Below, in pieces: positions 34,601 through 41,322 of a DNA stretch of 43,104 nucleotides; the first letter of the stretch is position 1, and every line of letters begins with the position of its first letter. The stretch is from Echinostoma caproni. Its lineage: Eukaryota; Platyhelminthes; Trematoda; Plagiorchiida; Echinostomatidae. The stretch covers positions 1 to 43,104 of the forward strand of contig UZAN01041019.1 of NCBI GenBank assembly GCA_900618425.1, written 5' to 3'. The notes under the pieces are model-generated. The model was not told the DNA's origin. It searched no databases and worked only from the letters and a program-made list of their open reading frames with translations. The position numbers and the translations under genes are program-made.

Positions 34601-37103
34601 TCTTCTACTTCGGCCTGGGTAATCGGGTAGTACCACGCCCACAAGCTAGCCATGGACTTATGAACTTACGCATTCACGCATGTCACAGAATCTTACACTT
34701 CTGCAAAGCTCTCCCTCAAAATCTGTACGCAAAACGTCCAACCGCCCCACCCCCCGCCCCCAAATAATACCCCTATTTTTCCACTGTTTATCCCACCCTG
34801 AACGGCTCCACTGACGTAGGTTCCTGTTGTAGCTCGCCGCTATCCTCCTTGACATCTGTCTCGGTAATCCTTGCAATTCGGAGACGACCGTTCCATTCCT
34901 CCGATCTCACTCTGTATCAAAATTGGTTTCGTTCAACGTTAGAACCCTAGTACGTATAGGACAACAAACAGGTTGGGCTAGTACGCTAGGAAGTCTAGAG
35001 AGCGATGTATGTTGCCTCTCGGAAACACGCATCCAAGATACGAGCTCAATGATTCCATTAACGTCTCCATACAATCCAAAAGAAGCGTTTCAACTGCGCG
35101 TCTCCCGGGGCCCTATCGCTTCAGCGTCTAGTCAAGTAGGCGTTGGTATTAGCTTAAGCGTTAGGGTCAAGGCTGGTCTATTGGATTAGATCCCGATAGA
35201 TAGCCTACTATGCGCAGTGAGACTCAGAGGCTCAAATAAGGTCACAAAGCAGAAATCAAATGAACGACGCTTATTCATGGTTTTTGCATACGCTCCTTGA
35301 GACTGTAGCCCTGGTACAGTCAAGGACGCCTTCTATCACAACCTACATGAGCTTCGTTTCAAAACAACAATAAATGCAATCCACTCAGCTGGTTTACACA
35401 ACTGTGGCCTAATCCGCCGAGTTGTAAATCAATGGGCCTCCTCAAACTCCCTCAAACTCCTCGACGCGCGTCGGGCAATCCCGGCAGACCGCGAGTACAA
35501 TGAACAGCGCCTCTCTCTGAAGCGTGAACTCACGAATAGTTTGAGAGAAGACCGAGACGCCTGGTGGACGCTACGTGCAAAGGAGATGGAAGCAGCAGCT
35601 AGGTGTGGAAACACCAGGCAACTATTCCAGCTCATCCGTGCTACAGGCCCCAAAAGACAGTGCGTTCGTGAAACAATCTGCGAAGTAGACGGCACGCTAA
35701 TAAACAGTCTTCACCGACGCTTGGAACGCTGGACGGAGCACTTCACATCGCAGTTCAATCAGCCCTCGCGCTGGCTGCCCCAAACTTTGTCCACCTTGGG
35801 AGTTGCATAACGGCTGGCGGAGGTGTGGGCGAGATCTCTAAACGCGTGATCAAAGTTAGATTAGCGCTTGCTGATCTGCGGCATCTCTGGCACCAGCGCG
35901 ACATATCCCCTTCACTGAAAGGGTGTATATTGCGCAACGGTACGCACCGTGTTGCTCTATGACTGCGAGACCTGACCTCTCCGAGCAGATTACGTCCAAA
36001 AAACTATCCGTATTCGACAACCGTTGCCTGCACATCGTCCGCGTATGATGGGAGCATCACGTGAATAACGATGAAGTCAGACGACGGGTGCTAGGATCAG
36101 ATAGTCTTCCGTTGAGCAAAATAATTCCACAGTATCGTGCCGTGGCTAGGGCACGTCCTATGAATACCTGAGCAACGTCTGCCACACCGTGCACTATTCG
36201 CAGACATCGATCCAGGCTGGAAGAAACAGCGAGGTGGGCAGGTTGTGACGTGGCGCAGAAGATTAGAGACTGTGTTAGGATCATGCTTCCGTTGGGGCTT
36301 CCCGGCTCGCCGGCTGGGCCCCAAAGATTCAGATGGTCTGTGGCTGGAGACACTGTGGGATACGGCATCGAACCGAAGTCAGTGGCGTAAATGCATCCTC
36401 TCCTGTGTGTAATCCCAAAAATAAACAAAAACGAAAAAGCACTCGAAATAGCGTGCAGTAAACGAACAAACAAAAATTTGTTATTCTCCCAAGTTGACTG
36501 TTTTGTTTTCACCGCTTCTGTGCCTATATTTTTCGTTAACGAAACCTGCTTACCGAATATGACTAGATTGCAAAATCCGTTCAACCGGTTCCTTTTCAGG
36601 CAACAAAAAATTTGAATCTTTCGGATTGGTTACCAAAACAATGGGCCACATTGTTCCGCCGGATTTAGGGAACTGATAATCCATGACCGACACCAAATCA
36701 TGATCGACTGCAATGATTCGGTAGCTACATTGCAAGTGAGACCGAGCCAAATAAAAAAAATATTACGATAAAGTGTTGATATGAACAGACAAGATCGGTA
36801 CAATGAAATGCAATGAACAGGACTGTAGCAATACGTCAGTAGCAAATTGGACATGGTCAAATTTTTTATTGTAAATTGTAGGATACGTTATGAGAACTAG
36901 ATATTGGTCGGGACATCGAATCATCGCTTGTCCATCGTCTACTAAAGACGACATAGGATAACATAAACCAAAAATGACACAATAGGGAGTCCGAATTTTG
37001 CCAAACCCAAAAGCATTCACCCAATCCGTATTTTCATAATCGTAGTTGCAGTGCATGAACTGCTTTTGGTATACTCGCTTTTCCTGTAGTTCCTCGCAGA
37101 CAT
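13362..37103 (-). CDS. TMEM62: TMEM62-like membrane phosphoesterase family protein, C-terminal two-thirds (multi-exon, partial)
   Basis: Minus-strand gene assembled from exons listed separately. In order they give the last part of the metallophosphoesterase region (T-D-W, then R-I-I-A-V-D-H-D-L and P-I-V-L-V-T-N-P-K), the S-S-H-I-R-I-L-A-W-S link into an Ig-like domain, a first membrane segment (exon at 30.1 kb), the G-P-x-F membrane motif across the 29.5/23.7 kb junction, and the terminal exon with Y-G-V-L-A-A-C-L-S-P-G-R and stop. Known: vertebrate TMEM62 has this same order of domains and motifs; its catalytic activity is poorly characterised. Phases agree at every proposed join. The metal-ligand motifs (D-x-H, G-D, G-N-H-D, G-H-x-H) should lie upstream of 37.1 kb on this strand and were not found. 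Family assignment is strong; the middle exons (31.1 and 30.4 kb) are less sure. Confidence 0.85.
13800..14620 (+). pseudogene. Non-LTR retrotransposon RT fragment (decayed)
   Basis: Seen: the first frame (13819-14169) has A-A-G-P-D-D-S-H-E-A-L, then V-T-I-I-P-I-P-K and F-R-P-I-T-L-T-P-S-A-L-K-L-T-E-K, the classic start of a LINE reverse transcriptase. The second frame (14124-14336) begins D-A-V-S-T-L-I-H-F-I and later has W-L-S-N-N-F-T-D-R-V-Q-T-I-R. Weak C-terminal-like sequence (H-A-E-L-T-R-R-R-S) follows to about 14600. Known: these blocks flank the RT palm. Odd: the F-D-x-V and YADD regions are deleted, with frameshifts. It sits about 180 bases inside the terminal intron of the TMEM62-like gene, in opposite orientation. 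Confidence 0.75.
14621..15585. other. Intron sequence, nothing recognised
   Basis: Part of the 10-kb terminal intron of the TMEM62-like gene. AT-rich, with no family match or strong exon signals. Confidence 0.4.
15586..16185 (+). repeat. ~600-bp dispersed repeat, copy 1 (LINE 5'-region-derived)
   Basis: Copy 2 is at 20721-21320. The first 457 bases of the two copies differ at a single position (15809 G versus 20944 A). From 16043 on they diverge to roughly 15-20%. A 108-codon ORF (15608-15934) is preserved in both but resembles no protein, so I do not call it a gene. Its second half (15878 to about 16110) resembles the 5' flank of the LINE at 34440-34680, for example CACCGGCTCCCA, CCGCCCC/CACCCTACTG and the GAAGAAAAT-CTTGGCC run. 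The repeat thus looks like the 5' region of that LINE family joined to a short variable tail. Confidence 0.75.
16211..16345 (+). repeat. Short dispersed repeat, copy 1
   Basis: Shares with 32770-32895 the order: TTCCCC-GAAG, GGTTTCG-GTT-TTACCGCT-GTCA, and ATACTTGTACCCAGGA. The overall match by eye is about two thirds, in the same orientation. It may be the tail of a retroelement or a SINE; no poly(A) or target duplication was seen. Confidence 0.45.
16346..20720. other. Intron sequence, nothing recognised
   Basis: About 4.4 kb of the terminal intron of the TMEM62-like gene. A pair of opposite frames at 17599-17817 stays open on both strands and has GC-rich, repeat-like composition, but I cannot name it. 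The rest shows only short chance ORFs. Confidence 0.4.
20721..21320 (+). repeat. ~600-bp dispersed repeat, copy 2
   Basis: Exact offset of 5135 bases from copy 1 through the near-identical part, so no indel separates the copies there. It begins at the same GCCTCAGTACG as copy 1 and ends in an (AT)n run near 21310, which is the kind of simple tail left by RTE-type retroposition. It lies in the same intron and orientation as copy 1. Confidence 0.75.
21321..23597. other. Intron sequence, nothing recognised
   Basis: Remaining part of the terminal intron of the TMEM62-like gene. A 100-codon minus-strand frame at 22295-22597 is hydrophilic and matches no family I know; no good splice pair frames it. 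Confidence 0.4.
23598..23716 (-). CDS. TMEM62: TMEM62-like exon: G-P-x-F motif and membrane segment
   Basis: Textbook splice sites: acceptor TTTCTTTCTTTCTCTAG and donor CTACAG|GTTAGC, 119 bases. It reads G-P-T-F-M-G-F-L-I-P-D-H-F-G-A-L-F-S-F-G, then G-I-V-I-G-G-T-L-I-M-E-A-L-T-Y-E-L-E-L-L-Q. The family motif G-P-W-F-x-G-E-I-x-D-G-x-F-G-x-x-F-x-F-G-I-F-V-x-G is closely matched. It ends in phase 0, joining the terminal exon across an intron of about 10 kb. Confidence 0.9.
23717..27718. other. Intron sequence, nothing recognised
   Basis: Four kb within the gene. The minus frame 23943-24356 (137 codons) has a hydrophobic patch but poor splice options. A C-tract lies at 24804. Single Ns at 25451 and 26014 mark weak consensus. 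Confidence 0.4.
27719..27830 (-). CDS. Orphan exon-like segment following the 28.8 kb one
   Basis: After GGTCTCAG the minus-strand frame reads P-P-L-V-E-P-P-E-S-W-V-R-L-V-L-V-F-G, then N-A-Y-M-V-P-I-V-G. It starts in phase 0, which fits the end of the 28.8 kb segment. A donor at GTGG|GTGGCA would end it in the phase the 23.7 kb exon needs; a stronger one, AAG|GTGAAT, ends in the wrong phase. The open frame runs on to 27645 through another hydrophobic run (P-I-V-A-L-S-F-M-L-V-Y-S). The end is therefore unsettled. Confidence 0.35.
28802..28929 (-). CDS. Orphan exon-like segment, hydrophobic; possible cassette exon
   Basis: Starts after TGTATAG (or, nine codons earlier, after CTTCCCAAG in the same phase) and ends at CAG|GTGAGG, a strong donor. 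It encodes V-P-N-L-V-I-F-L-L-L-M-L-A-L-V-Q-L-G-V-F, a membrane segment, then F-R-D-I-K-Y-E-Q. It starts with two bases and ends in phase 0, exactly like the 23.7 kb exon. It lies inside the intron between the 29.5 and 23.7 kb exons and is not needed for the family match, so it may be alternative, duplicated or a chance exon. Confidence 0.45.
29438..29542 (-). CDS. TMEM62: TMEM62-like exon: second membrane segment, first half of G-P-x-F motif
   Basis: 105 bases with acceptor TTTTGTACTATAG and donor TTG|GTGAGT. It reads T-Y-G-I-R-V-P-F-Y-R-G-L-Y-R-F-S, then the hydrophobic P-V-V-S-F-M-L-Y-E-L-V, and ends with the first base of a Gly codon. Joined to the exon at 23716 it yields L-Y-E-L-V-G-P-T-F-M-G, matching the L-Y-x-x-x-G-P-W-F-x-G motif of the family residue for residue in spacing. 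Confidence 0.8.
29653..29679 (-). CDS. Possible 27-base microexon
   Basis: Flanked by ATGAAG and CAG|GTATTT, this would add nine residues (R-A-K-E-S-N-S-A plus split codons) without changing frame between the 30.1 and 29.5 kb exons. The gene model works equally well without it, so it is offered only as a candidate optional microexon. Confidence 0.2.
30084..30165 (-). CDS. TMEM62: TMEM62-like exon: membrane segment
   Basis: An excellent exon by splice signals: acceptor TTGTTCTTATTCCAG and donor CC|GTAAGT, 82 bases, phase 0 to 1; the other two frames contain stops. It encodes L-C-V-A-F-Y-T-S-W-L-I-I-F-M-F-I-V-I-P-Q, a single membrane-spanning segment, at the place of the first transmembrane helix of TMEM62. 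Confidence 0.75.
30374..30454 (-). CDS. TMEM62: TMEM62-like exon, probable: pre-membrane segment
   Basis: 81 bases, phase 0 at both ends, after TTTCCAG and before AGT|GTGATG. The translation, N-I-V-D-L-Q-L-T-A-F-I-A-A-T-G-A-V-L-I-S-L-Y, is an amphipathic to hydrophobic stretch of the kind found between the Ig-like domain and the first membrane segment in this family. The frame stays open well upstream of the acceptor, and the polypyrimidine tract is poor, so the start may differ. Confidence 0.42.
31054..31107 (-). CDS. TMEM62: TMEM62-like exon, probable: last strands of Ig-like domain
   Basis: Flanked by acceptor GCCTGCAG and donor TTG|GTATGC, 54 bases, phase 0 at both ends. It reads S-F-K-A-H-G-D-S-D-Q-S-Y-H-V-C-Q-L-L, which would follow I-E-V-T and resembles the V-x-D-x-x-G-x-x-x-S-x-x-H closing strands of the family. 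A second donor further on (AAAG|GTTTTT at 30993) would lengthen it to 115 bases and change the end phase, so alternative splicing or a wrong choice is possible. Confidence 0.45.
32770..32895 (+). repeat. Short dispersed repeat, copy 2
   Basis: Partner of 16211-16345, sharing the ACCGCTCGTCA and ACATACTTGTACCCAGGAC cores in the same order and spacing. It is in the intron between the Ig-like exon (33.2 kb) and the 36.6 kb exon's downstream neighbours. Confidence 0.45.
33205..33382 (-). CDS. TMEM62: TMEM62-like exon: Ig-like domain
   Basis: Begins after CTGACAG and completes the split Arg codon of the previous exon to give R-I-L-A-W-S-N-A-P-I-T-N-V-S-V-W-I-G, then G-Q-A-K and P-L-Y-L-L-P-W-S-P, ending L-R-I-E-V-T before GTAGGT. 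In the family the link reads S-x-H-I-R-x-L-A-F-S followed by beta strands I-T-S-V-x-V-x-I-D-G, G-Q-A and P-L-x-x-L-x-W-x-P. Length 178, ending in phase 0. Confidence 0.9.
33785..33990 (+). repeat. Possible tRNA-derived SINE (B-box)
   Basis: Contains TAGGGTTCGATCCTCGG at about 33895-33911, which fits the RNA polymerase III B-box GGTTCRANNCC. Downstream is GAGCTCGGAGAAAACCACTGTCATCG, a pattern like the body of short retroposons. An A-box at the right distance is not clear. The minus-strand frame over the same bases (33783-33968) looks protein-like but has no fitting splice phase. Confidence 0.35.
34440..34900 (+). repeat. 5' region of the 34.9-kb LINE, related to the 15.6/20.7 kb repeat
   Basis: Several blocks line up in order with the second half of the repeats at 15586 and 20721: GGGTACC-TGGA, CGAAAGGCG, CACCGGCTCCCA, CTACTG-CTTG-GGGTCA, AGAGGCTCC, AAGAAAATCTTC and GCCCACAAGC-ATGG. 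It ends just upstream of the endonuclease ORF start at 34923, so it is the leader of that element. Confidence 0.6.
34923..36416 (+). pseudogene. Endonuclease/RT LINE ('CFDP2-like'), internally deleted
   Basis: Seen, in order: endonuclease N-terminus (34923-35189) with S-F-N-V-R-T-L, D-V-C-C-L-S-E-T-R-I-Q-D and V-G-V-G-I-S-L, the Glu being catalytic; a stop-containing stretch to about 35340; the linker between endonuclease and RT (about 35345-35780) with D-R-D-A-W-W-T, K-E-M-E-A-A and F-Q-L-I-R-A-T-G; then G-S-C-I-T-A-G-G-G-V, L-L-Y-D-C-E-T and the final K-D-S-D-G-L-W-L-E-T-L-W-D-T-A-S-N. Known: full fluke elements carry the endonuclease SDH end and the whole RT palm between these parts; both are missing here. 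It lies in a TMEM62-like intron on the opposite strand, its 3' end about 140 bases from the 36.55 kb exon. Confidence 0.85.
36554..36724 (-). CDS. TMEM62: TMEM62-like exon: A-V-D-H-D-L / V-T-N-P-K / E-P-V-E-R block
   Basis: This is the clearest family signature in the window: Y-R-I-I-A-V-D-H-D-L, P-I-V-L-V-T-N-P-K, then E-K-E-P-V-E-R-I-L-Q-S-S-H-I-R, all conserved in order in TMEM62 proteins. It is the linker from the phosphoesterase domain to the Ig-like domain. Acceptor TTGCAATGTAG; donor CG|GTAAGC. Length 171; it begins with one base and ends with two bases of split codons, matching both neighbours. Confidence 0.88.
37007..37103 (-). CDS. TMEM62: TMEM62-like exon: end of phosphoesterase domain, T-D-W
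   Basis: The translation ends D-Y-E-N-T-D-W-V-N-A-F. Joined to the next exon it gives D-W, five residues, then Y-R-I-I-A-V-D-H-D-L, the same spacing as in vertebrate TMEM62. The donor (GG|GTTTGG) is weak and leaves two bases; the next exon supplies the third. The acceptor could be ATAG at 37104 (used here) or CCCAG at 37110, both in the same phase. Confidence 0.5.
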
Positions 37104-38871
37104 CTATAACTGGGATCAACGCGTTTGTTTCGACACGTCACACTGCATTGAGCTCATCAACGAATGTGAGTGAAAAAATCAATGATCTAGATGTTTTAAA
37201 ACAGTGCCCACGGTTGAATAATGTGAGCCCTATGTATGGTAGTGCTTTGTTGTCCAAACATGAGCTCCTACCGAAAAGGTATTCATTCAATATTCTCATA
37301 TTCTAGTCGGCTATTTGCCTCCAGAATCGTGATGGACTTTCCACGAACAGCCCAGCTTCCAACTATTACAGTCATGATTAAAACCTCGGCGACTCAAATC
37401 AAGGTTGCTCTCGCGGATGACATGCTCAAAGTATAATGATCCGTTGAAGTTGAAACTTTATCATCACTGAATATCACCTTATGCTATCTATTCTCCAATC
37501 GGACTTGAGTTTTTACTCGATGGACCTGATCTGCACTATTGTATTGAGTCATTCAGGTTCCTGCTGTAGTCCCTCATTGCCGTAAGTATACTGTTCCTTG
37601 TTATACTAGTACAAGGGAGTACCAATAGTCAATTGAATAAACCCCATAAAATTTGAAACATTTGTTATTCGGTCGGACGTAGCAAGTGCAATTCGCCCGC
37701 TGGTTTTCCCAGTCATTTTTTCATGTTCCCTTTACTGTTCTGATACAGGTCAGCTCTAAAATGGGACAGATAACTTTTATTGGTCTATGAATTTTTTTGG
37801 TGATCCTGCTTACACTCAATCTTGAAACTTTGAAGGTTAATGTTTTCCTCATTCCAGGTCTGACAGGCGTCGACTGTGCGGCACGCTCTCGTGTCTACGA
37901 TTGTAAGGTCGAAATTCACGATTCGATTAACTGGACGGCATAAGCTTCCTTCGCAAACAACTTACGGTAAGAACTTTACTCCGTGGGACATCAGACAACA
38001 TCGCTCAAGACATTGACCAATTTCTCCCACTGAGCGAACTATTGTGTGCACATTTTCGTCAGTGGCTGGGTGATGCGCTACAAGCATTTCGCGCCCCTAA
38101 TGCACATTTCCAGGATATAATCTATTAGCTTGTATTTAGATTCAAATCCATATATGGGCCCGATATGACGATGGGACAAGATATAAAGAAGTCAAATTTT
38201 ACAATGTTATTCAGAAGCGTTTGTGAGACTTTGCGAAAAAAGTGGGAATAGGCTAAAACCATTTGAACTGTATCCATAGCAATAAATGCATCAAACGAAT
38301 AGCCCCCTCCTCTCGCTGAACTATGGAATAGAAAATTCTTCTGGAAAAACAGTTGATATTGTCTAACCTCTATTATATATTACATATTATGCTCATAAAA
38401 TATATGAATATAAATGCCTTTTGACTTTTACCTACATCTGGTTATTACAGGTGGTTTCACACAACCACCACTTCAGAGCTATGTAATTTACCTGGAAAAG
38501 ACGTCATTTAAACAAAAATGCAGAAAAGAATGTAATTCAACAAAACGTTTGTCTCACTAGTAGGCATGAGGAATTCTGGGCTCAAAACCAGGAATAGGCA
38601 CACCGACACTGGCGTCACTTTCTTGAAATTAGCGTGGCTGAGAAACGTTCGCTTTGCAAATGTGCATTTCATTTCAACATTCGGCTAGCCAACCCTAGTA
38701 AACAGGGTCAAGCTTTCCCACATGAAAATGAGCAAACGACCGAATTTGAGAGCGAATTGTCGAAACTAATCCAACTAGCAGATCAAGGAAAACATTAAAA
38801 AACCGATACAAGGGAACCACTTCGTCTTTACATGCAGTATTAAAAATCCTTGGCCGGACAAGAAGACTAAG

Positions 38872-39095
38872 ATGCCCAGAAAGAATTGGCACGTATGCTC
38901 GAAAAACAACAAAAAGAGAATTGGTATGGGGAACATGGACAACGTACTAGCGTTCAGCGCGCCAATCGCCCAATTCCAATTCCAGAAATCCTTCCGGATG
39001 CATTGTATACATTCGGTGAGCCATATGGAGTAGTGTGTGTAAATGCCCGCAAAAGTATCCGTAAGCATGCTGCCTGGCACCAACATGGATGGACG
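38872..39095 (+). CDS. Candidate exon of an unrecognised plus-strand gene
   Basis: The plus frame reads A-Q-K-E-L-A-R-M-L-E-K-Q-Q-K-E-N-W-Y-G, then R-P-I-P-I-P-E-I-L-P-D-A-L-Y-T-F-G-E-P-Y-G, and A-R-K-S-I-R-K-H-A-A-W-H-Q-H-G-W-T before a GTAATT donor. Its balanced, charged and aromatic-rich composition is unlike the shadow ORFs around it. I do not recognise the family. The possible acceptors (CTAAG at 38871 or CCCAG at 38879) have poor pyrimidine tracts. It faces away from the TMEM62-like gene, either in a large upstream intron of it or as a head-to-head neighbour. Confidence 0.5.
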
Positions 39096-39649
39096 GTAAT
39101 TACGGCCACGAGTGGAACAAAACGGGGAAGCGTTGATTGAGGTGATAAAAAATCGGAACAGGCAGACAGAAAAGTCACAGTCGGATGAATGAAATTAGGT
39201 TGGAAAAATCAACCATGCAAAGTATTATGGGAAAAACAAATGTTAAATATCGGTATGTTTTGTATAAGTATTTGATAGAAGAGCGAGGAACATATTTATT
39301 AAAACAGATACTTTGGACAGTAGCTGGAAACCTCCCTGAATGTGAAAATCCAATTTAGTTCATTTGGAGAAAGTAATTTCCTCACTGACTGAAACCACCT
39401 GCACCAACCGTAACGTTCAGTGGTCGAAGGCATTGGTAACGGTGCCGAAAACACGAAGATAATTTGAATCATTCAGGCCGATGCCTACATTCATTGCGAC
39501 ATCAAACAATGAATTTGCAAAAGCAAACCAAATGCTAAATGGTGAATGATTGAGAGAAGATTGAATTCTGATGCGGACAAGACAAATATAAAAAGAAAGT
39601 TAAAACATAACAGTAGTAAATTTGGAATAACCCATTCGCTTGTTCACAG

Positions 39650-39677
39650 GTACCAGCCGCCGTTGATGTTCTTGAAT
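39650..39677 (+). CDS. Candidate 28-base exon, plus strand
   Basis: Acceptor CGCTTGTTCACAG and donor AAT|GTGAGT are both strong. If joined to the preceding candidate exon, which ends in phase 0, it would add V-P-A-A-V-D-V-L-E and end one base into a codon. Short exons occur often in flatworms, but a chance pairing of sites is also possible. Confidence 0.3.
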
Positions 39678-39889
39678 GTGAGTTTCACTCTTTGGGAGAT
39701 CGTTAGTTCTCCACCAGATGAATGCGTTTATAAGCGATGGAAAGATTTGTGATGACCGATCAAGCAGTGAAACCCACAACCAAGACTATCCGCAGTGTTT
39801 GGTGCCTGTGAACAATCGAATGGATTCTTGCAAATATACTACTCTTGATTGCTCAAACCATTCACACAAGGTGATGACCATCAATCGTG

Positions 39890-39965
39890 TAACTCAGGAG
39901 TAAGGGTATGGAATCCCGTGCCGAATGTCCGCGGTTCGAGTCCCGCCAGGGACACAAAACCTGTG
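39890..39965 (+). repeat. Degenerate tRNA-like/SINE sequence
   Basis: GGTTCGAGTCC at about 39932-39942 is an exact RNA polymerase III B-box. Bases before it (GGTATGGAATCCCGTGCCG) could be a decayed A-box region, and the T-arm pairs only partly. No full cloverleaf forms, so this is a tRNA-derived SINE or tRNA relic rather than a working tRNA gene. Confidence 0.4.
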
Positions 39966-40047
39966 CACCGCTGAAGAGTCTCAAACAGGACGAAAAAGTG
40001 GCAATGTATTATGGCGAGTGAACACGTGTAATTGAGTGACAAGAACA

Positions 40048-40114
40048 CATTCATTCATTCATCCATCCATCCATCCATCCATACATACATACATACATAC
40101 ATACATACATACGT
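40048..40114 (+). repeat. Compound tetranucleotide microsatellite
   Basis: Runs of (CATT)n, (CATC)n and (CATA)n follow one another, shifting by single substitutions of the fourth base. The Ile/His/Pro/Ser-rich ORFs over it on both strands are artefacts of the repeat. Confidence 0.95.
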
Positions 40115-40420
40115 ATAGACACAGACAATGTATCCACAAACTGGAATCTATCCATTCCATAGAGAGCTGGAGAGGGTCTCGACTGCCGACAGGCAGGTTC
40201 GTGAATGGACTCTCAGAAGGGAGACAATAAAAACAGTGTACACAGTCCTGATAAATCCGAAAAAGGAAAAAATAATTGTCCAGTGCTCTTAGTTGACCAA
40301 ACAATATGCTTTAACAAAAATAAACTACTTTATTGTTCAAAGGAAAAAAACGGTTTGGTTTACTTACCCAAGGAAACGTCGAAAATCGAATCGCGGTGAA
40401 TGAACGGTTGAAGTCGGATA

Positions 40421-40530
40421 ATGGCCAAACCAAAAGGTGTGATTGTTTTTCTCGGTACCGACTGCCAAAGTATTCAATTGTGCAACCAACTCCTAACGAA
40501 CACAGTCAACATCAAGTACACGATAATTTG
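40421..40530 (+). CDS. Candidate first coding exon, unrecognised
   Basis: An ATG in good context (GGATAATGGCC), with an in-frame stop four codons upstream, opens a frame reading M-A-K-P-K-G-V-I-V-F-L-G-T-D-C-Q-S-I-Q-L and continuing for 36 codons to a strong donor, TTTG|GTAAGT, with two bases left over. A second frame over the same bases (R-Y-R-L-P-K-Y-S-I-V-Q) is also open to that donor, so the reading frame is not certain. I do not recognise either product. Confidence 0.3.
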
Positions 40531-41090
40531 GTAAGTATAGTTGTCCGAATTGAAAAAGCAAAAGAACAAATGAGAATGAATCAGTGAACAAATTACCGTA
40601 CACGGAACACAAACATCGCCATTGAAGGGGGGGGGTAGATATTCGGAAATAGAACGAAACTCCTTTATATCTTCAAAAAGTAAGATAGATTATTGATGGA
40701 AGGAGGACGATGAAAACTAAGTTTTTATCCCTCTCAATGAATTAGAGGATAGATTATCGGCATTATCAGTAGAGTGCACGGAAAGTTTTCAAATGTGGGA
40801 GAATAGTGGGTATGATCAAAAGGATGATACTATTGTACCACATTTTAGAAACTTTTACTGATATGTACGACCGCGTGGTACTGCATGATGAATAACCTTG
40901 CAATCAGTCGTGGAAGTTCATTGAGAAATTTAGACGGTGAACGTTAGAAGAAAACTCAGTCATATCATCACATGCACCTAGGATTCTACAAACAAATAGT
41001 AAAGTAATGCTTCAGTAAAACTCATTGCCTTCTTTATCTTAATAACCTTCAAAACCCATTCCTCTTATCATCCATAACACTTTTTTAAGC

Positions 41091-41322
41091 TGTTGAAACT
41101 ACTCGCAGGGGGCTCAATCACCCAAGAGCGTACACTAGAGATAAAAGCAGAACGCTTTATCCCTGGTGTTTTCTACACGCCTAACTCTCTTCAAACAGTG
41201 TTTCATTTACCTAAAATCTCAAGGTTGGATTTTGATCAAAAATATTTCGTTGAACAACACAGTTACCACCAGTACTGCATACCTATTCTGATTTTCTCTA
41301 GTTCGAAACTTCTTTATTGATC
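41091..41322 (+). other. Open segment after an acceptor-like site, unrecognised
   Basis: Following AACTACTCGCAG (ends 41108) a plus frame reads G-S-I-T-Q-E-R-T-L-E-I-K-A-E-R-F-I-P-G-V and stays open to a stop at 41320. It could be a terminal exon of the plus-strand gene suggested upstream, but its phase does not match the end of the 40421-40530 candidate. Confidence 0.2.

Noticed and set aside
38775..39178. Two minus-strand ORFs (103 and 74 codons) that could have been upstream TMEM62 exons
   Set aside because: They lack all phosphoesterase motifs and are the antisense of the more convincing plus-strand frame.
39862..39890. G-H-H-L read on the minus strand, considered as the phosphoesterase G-H-x-H motif
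   Set aside because: The fourth residue is wrong, a stop follows two codons later, and the context does not match the family.
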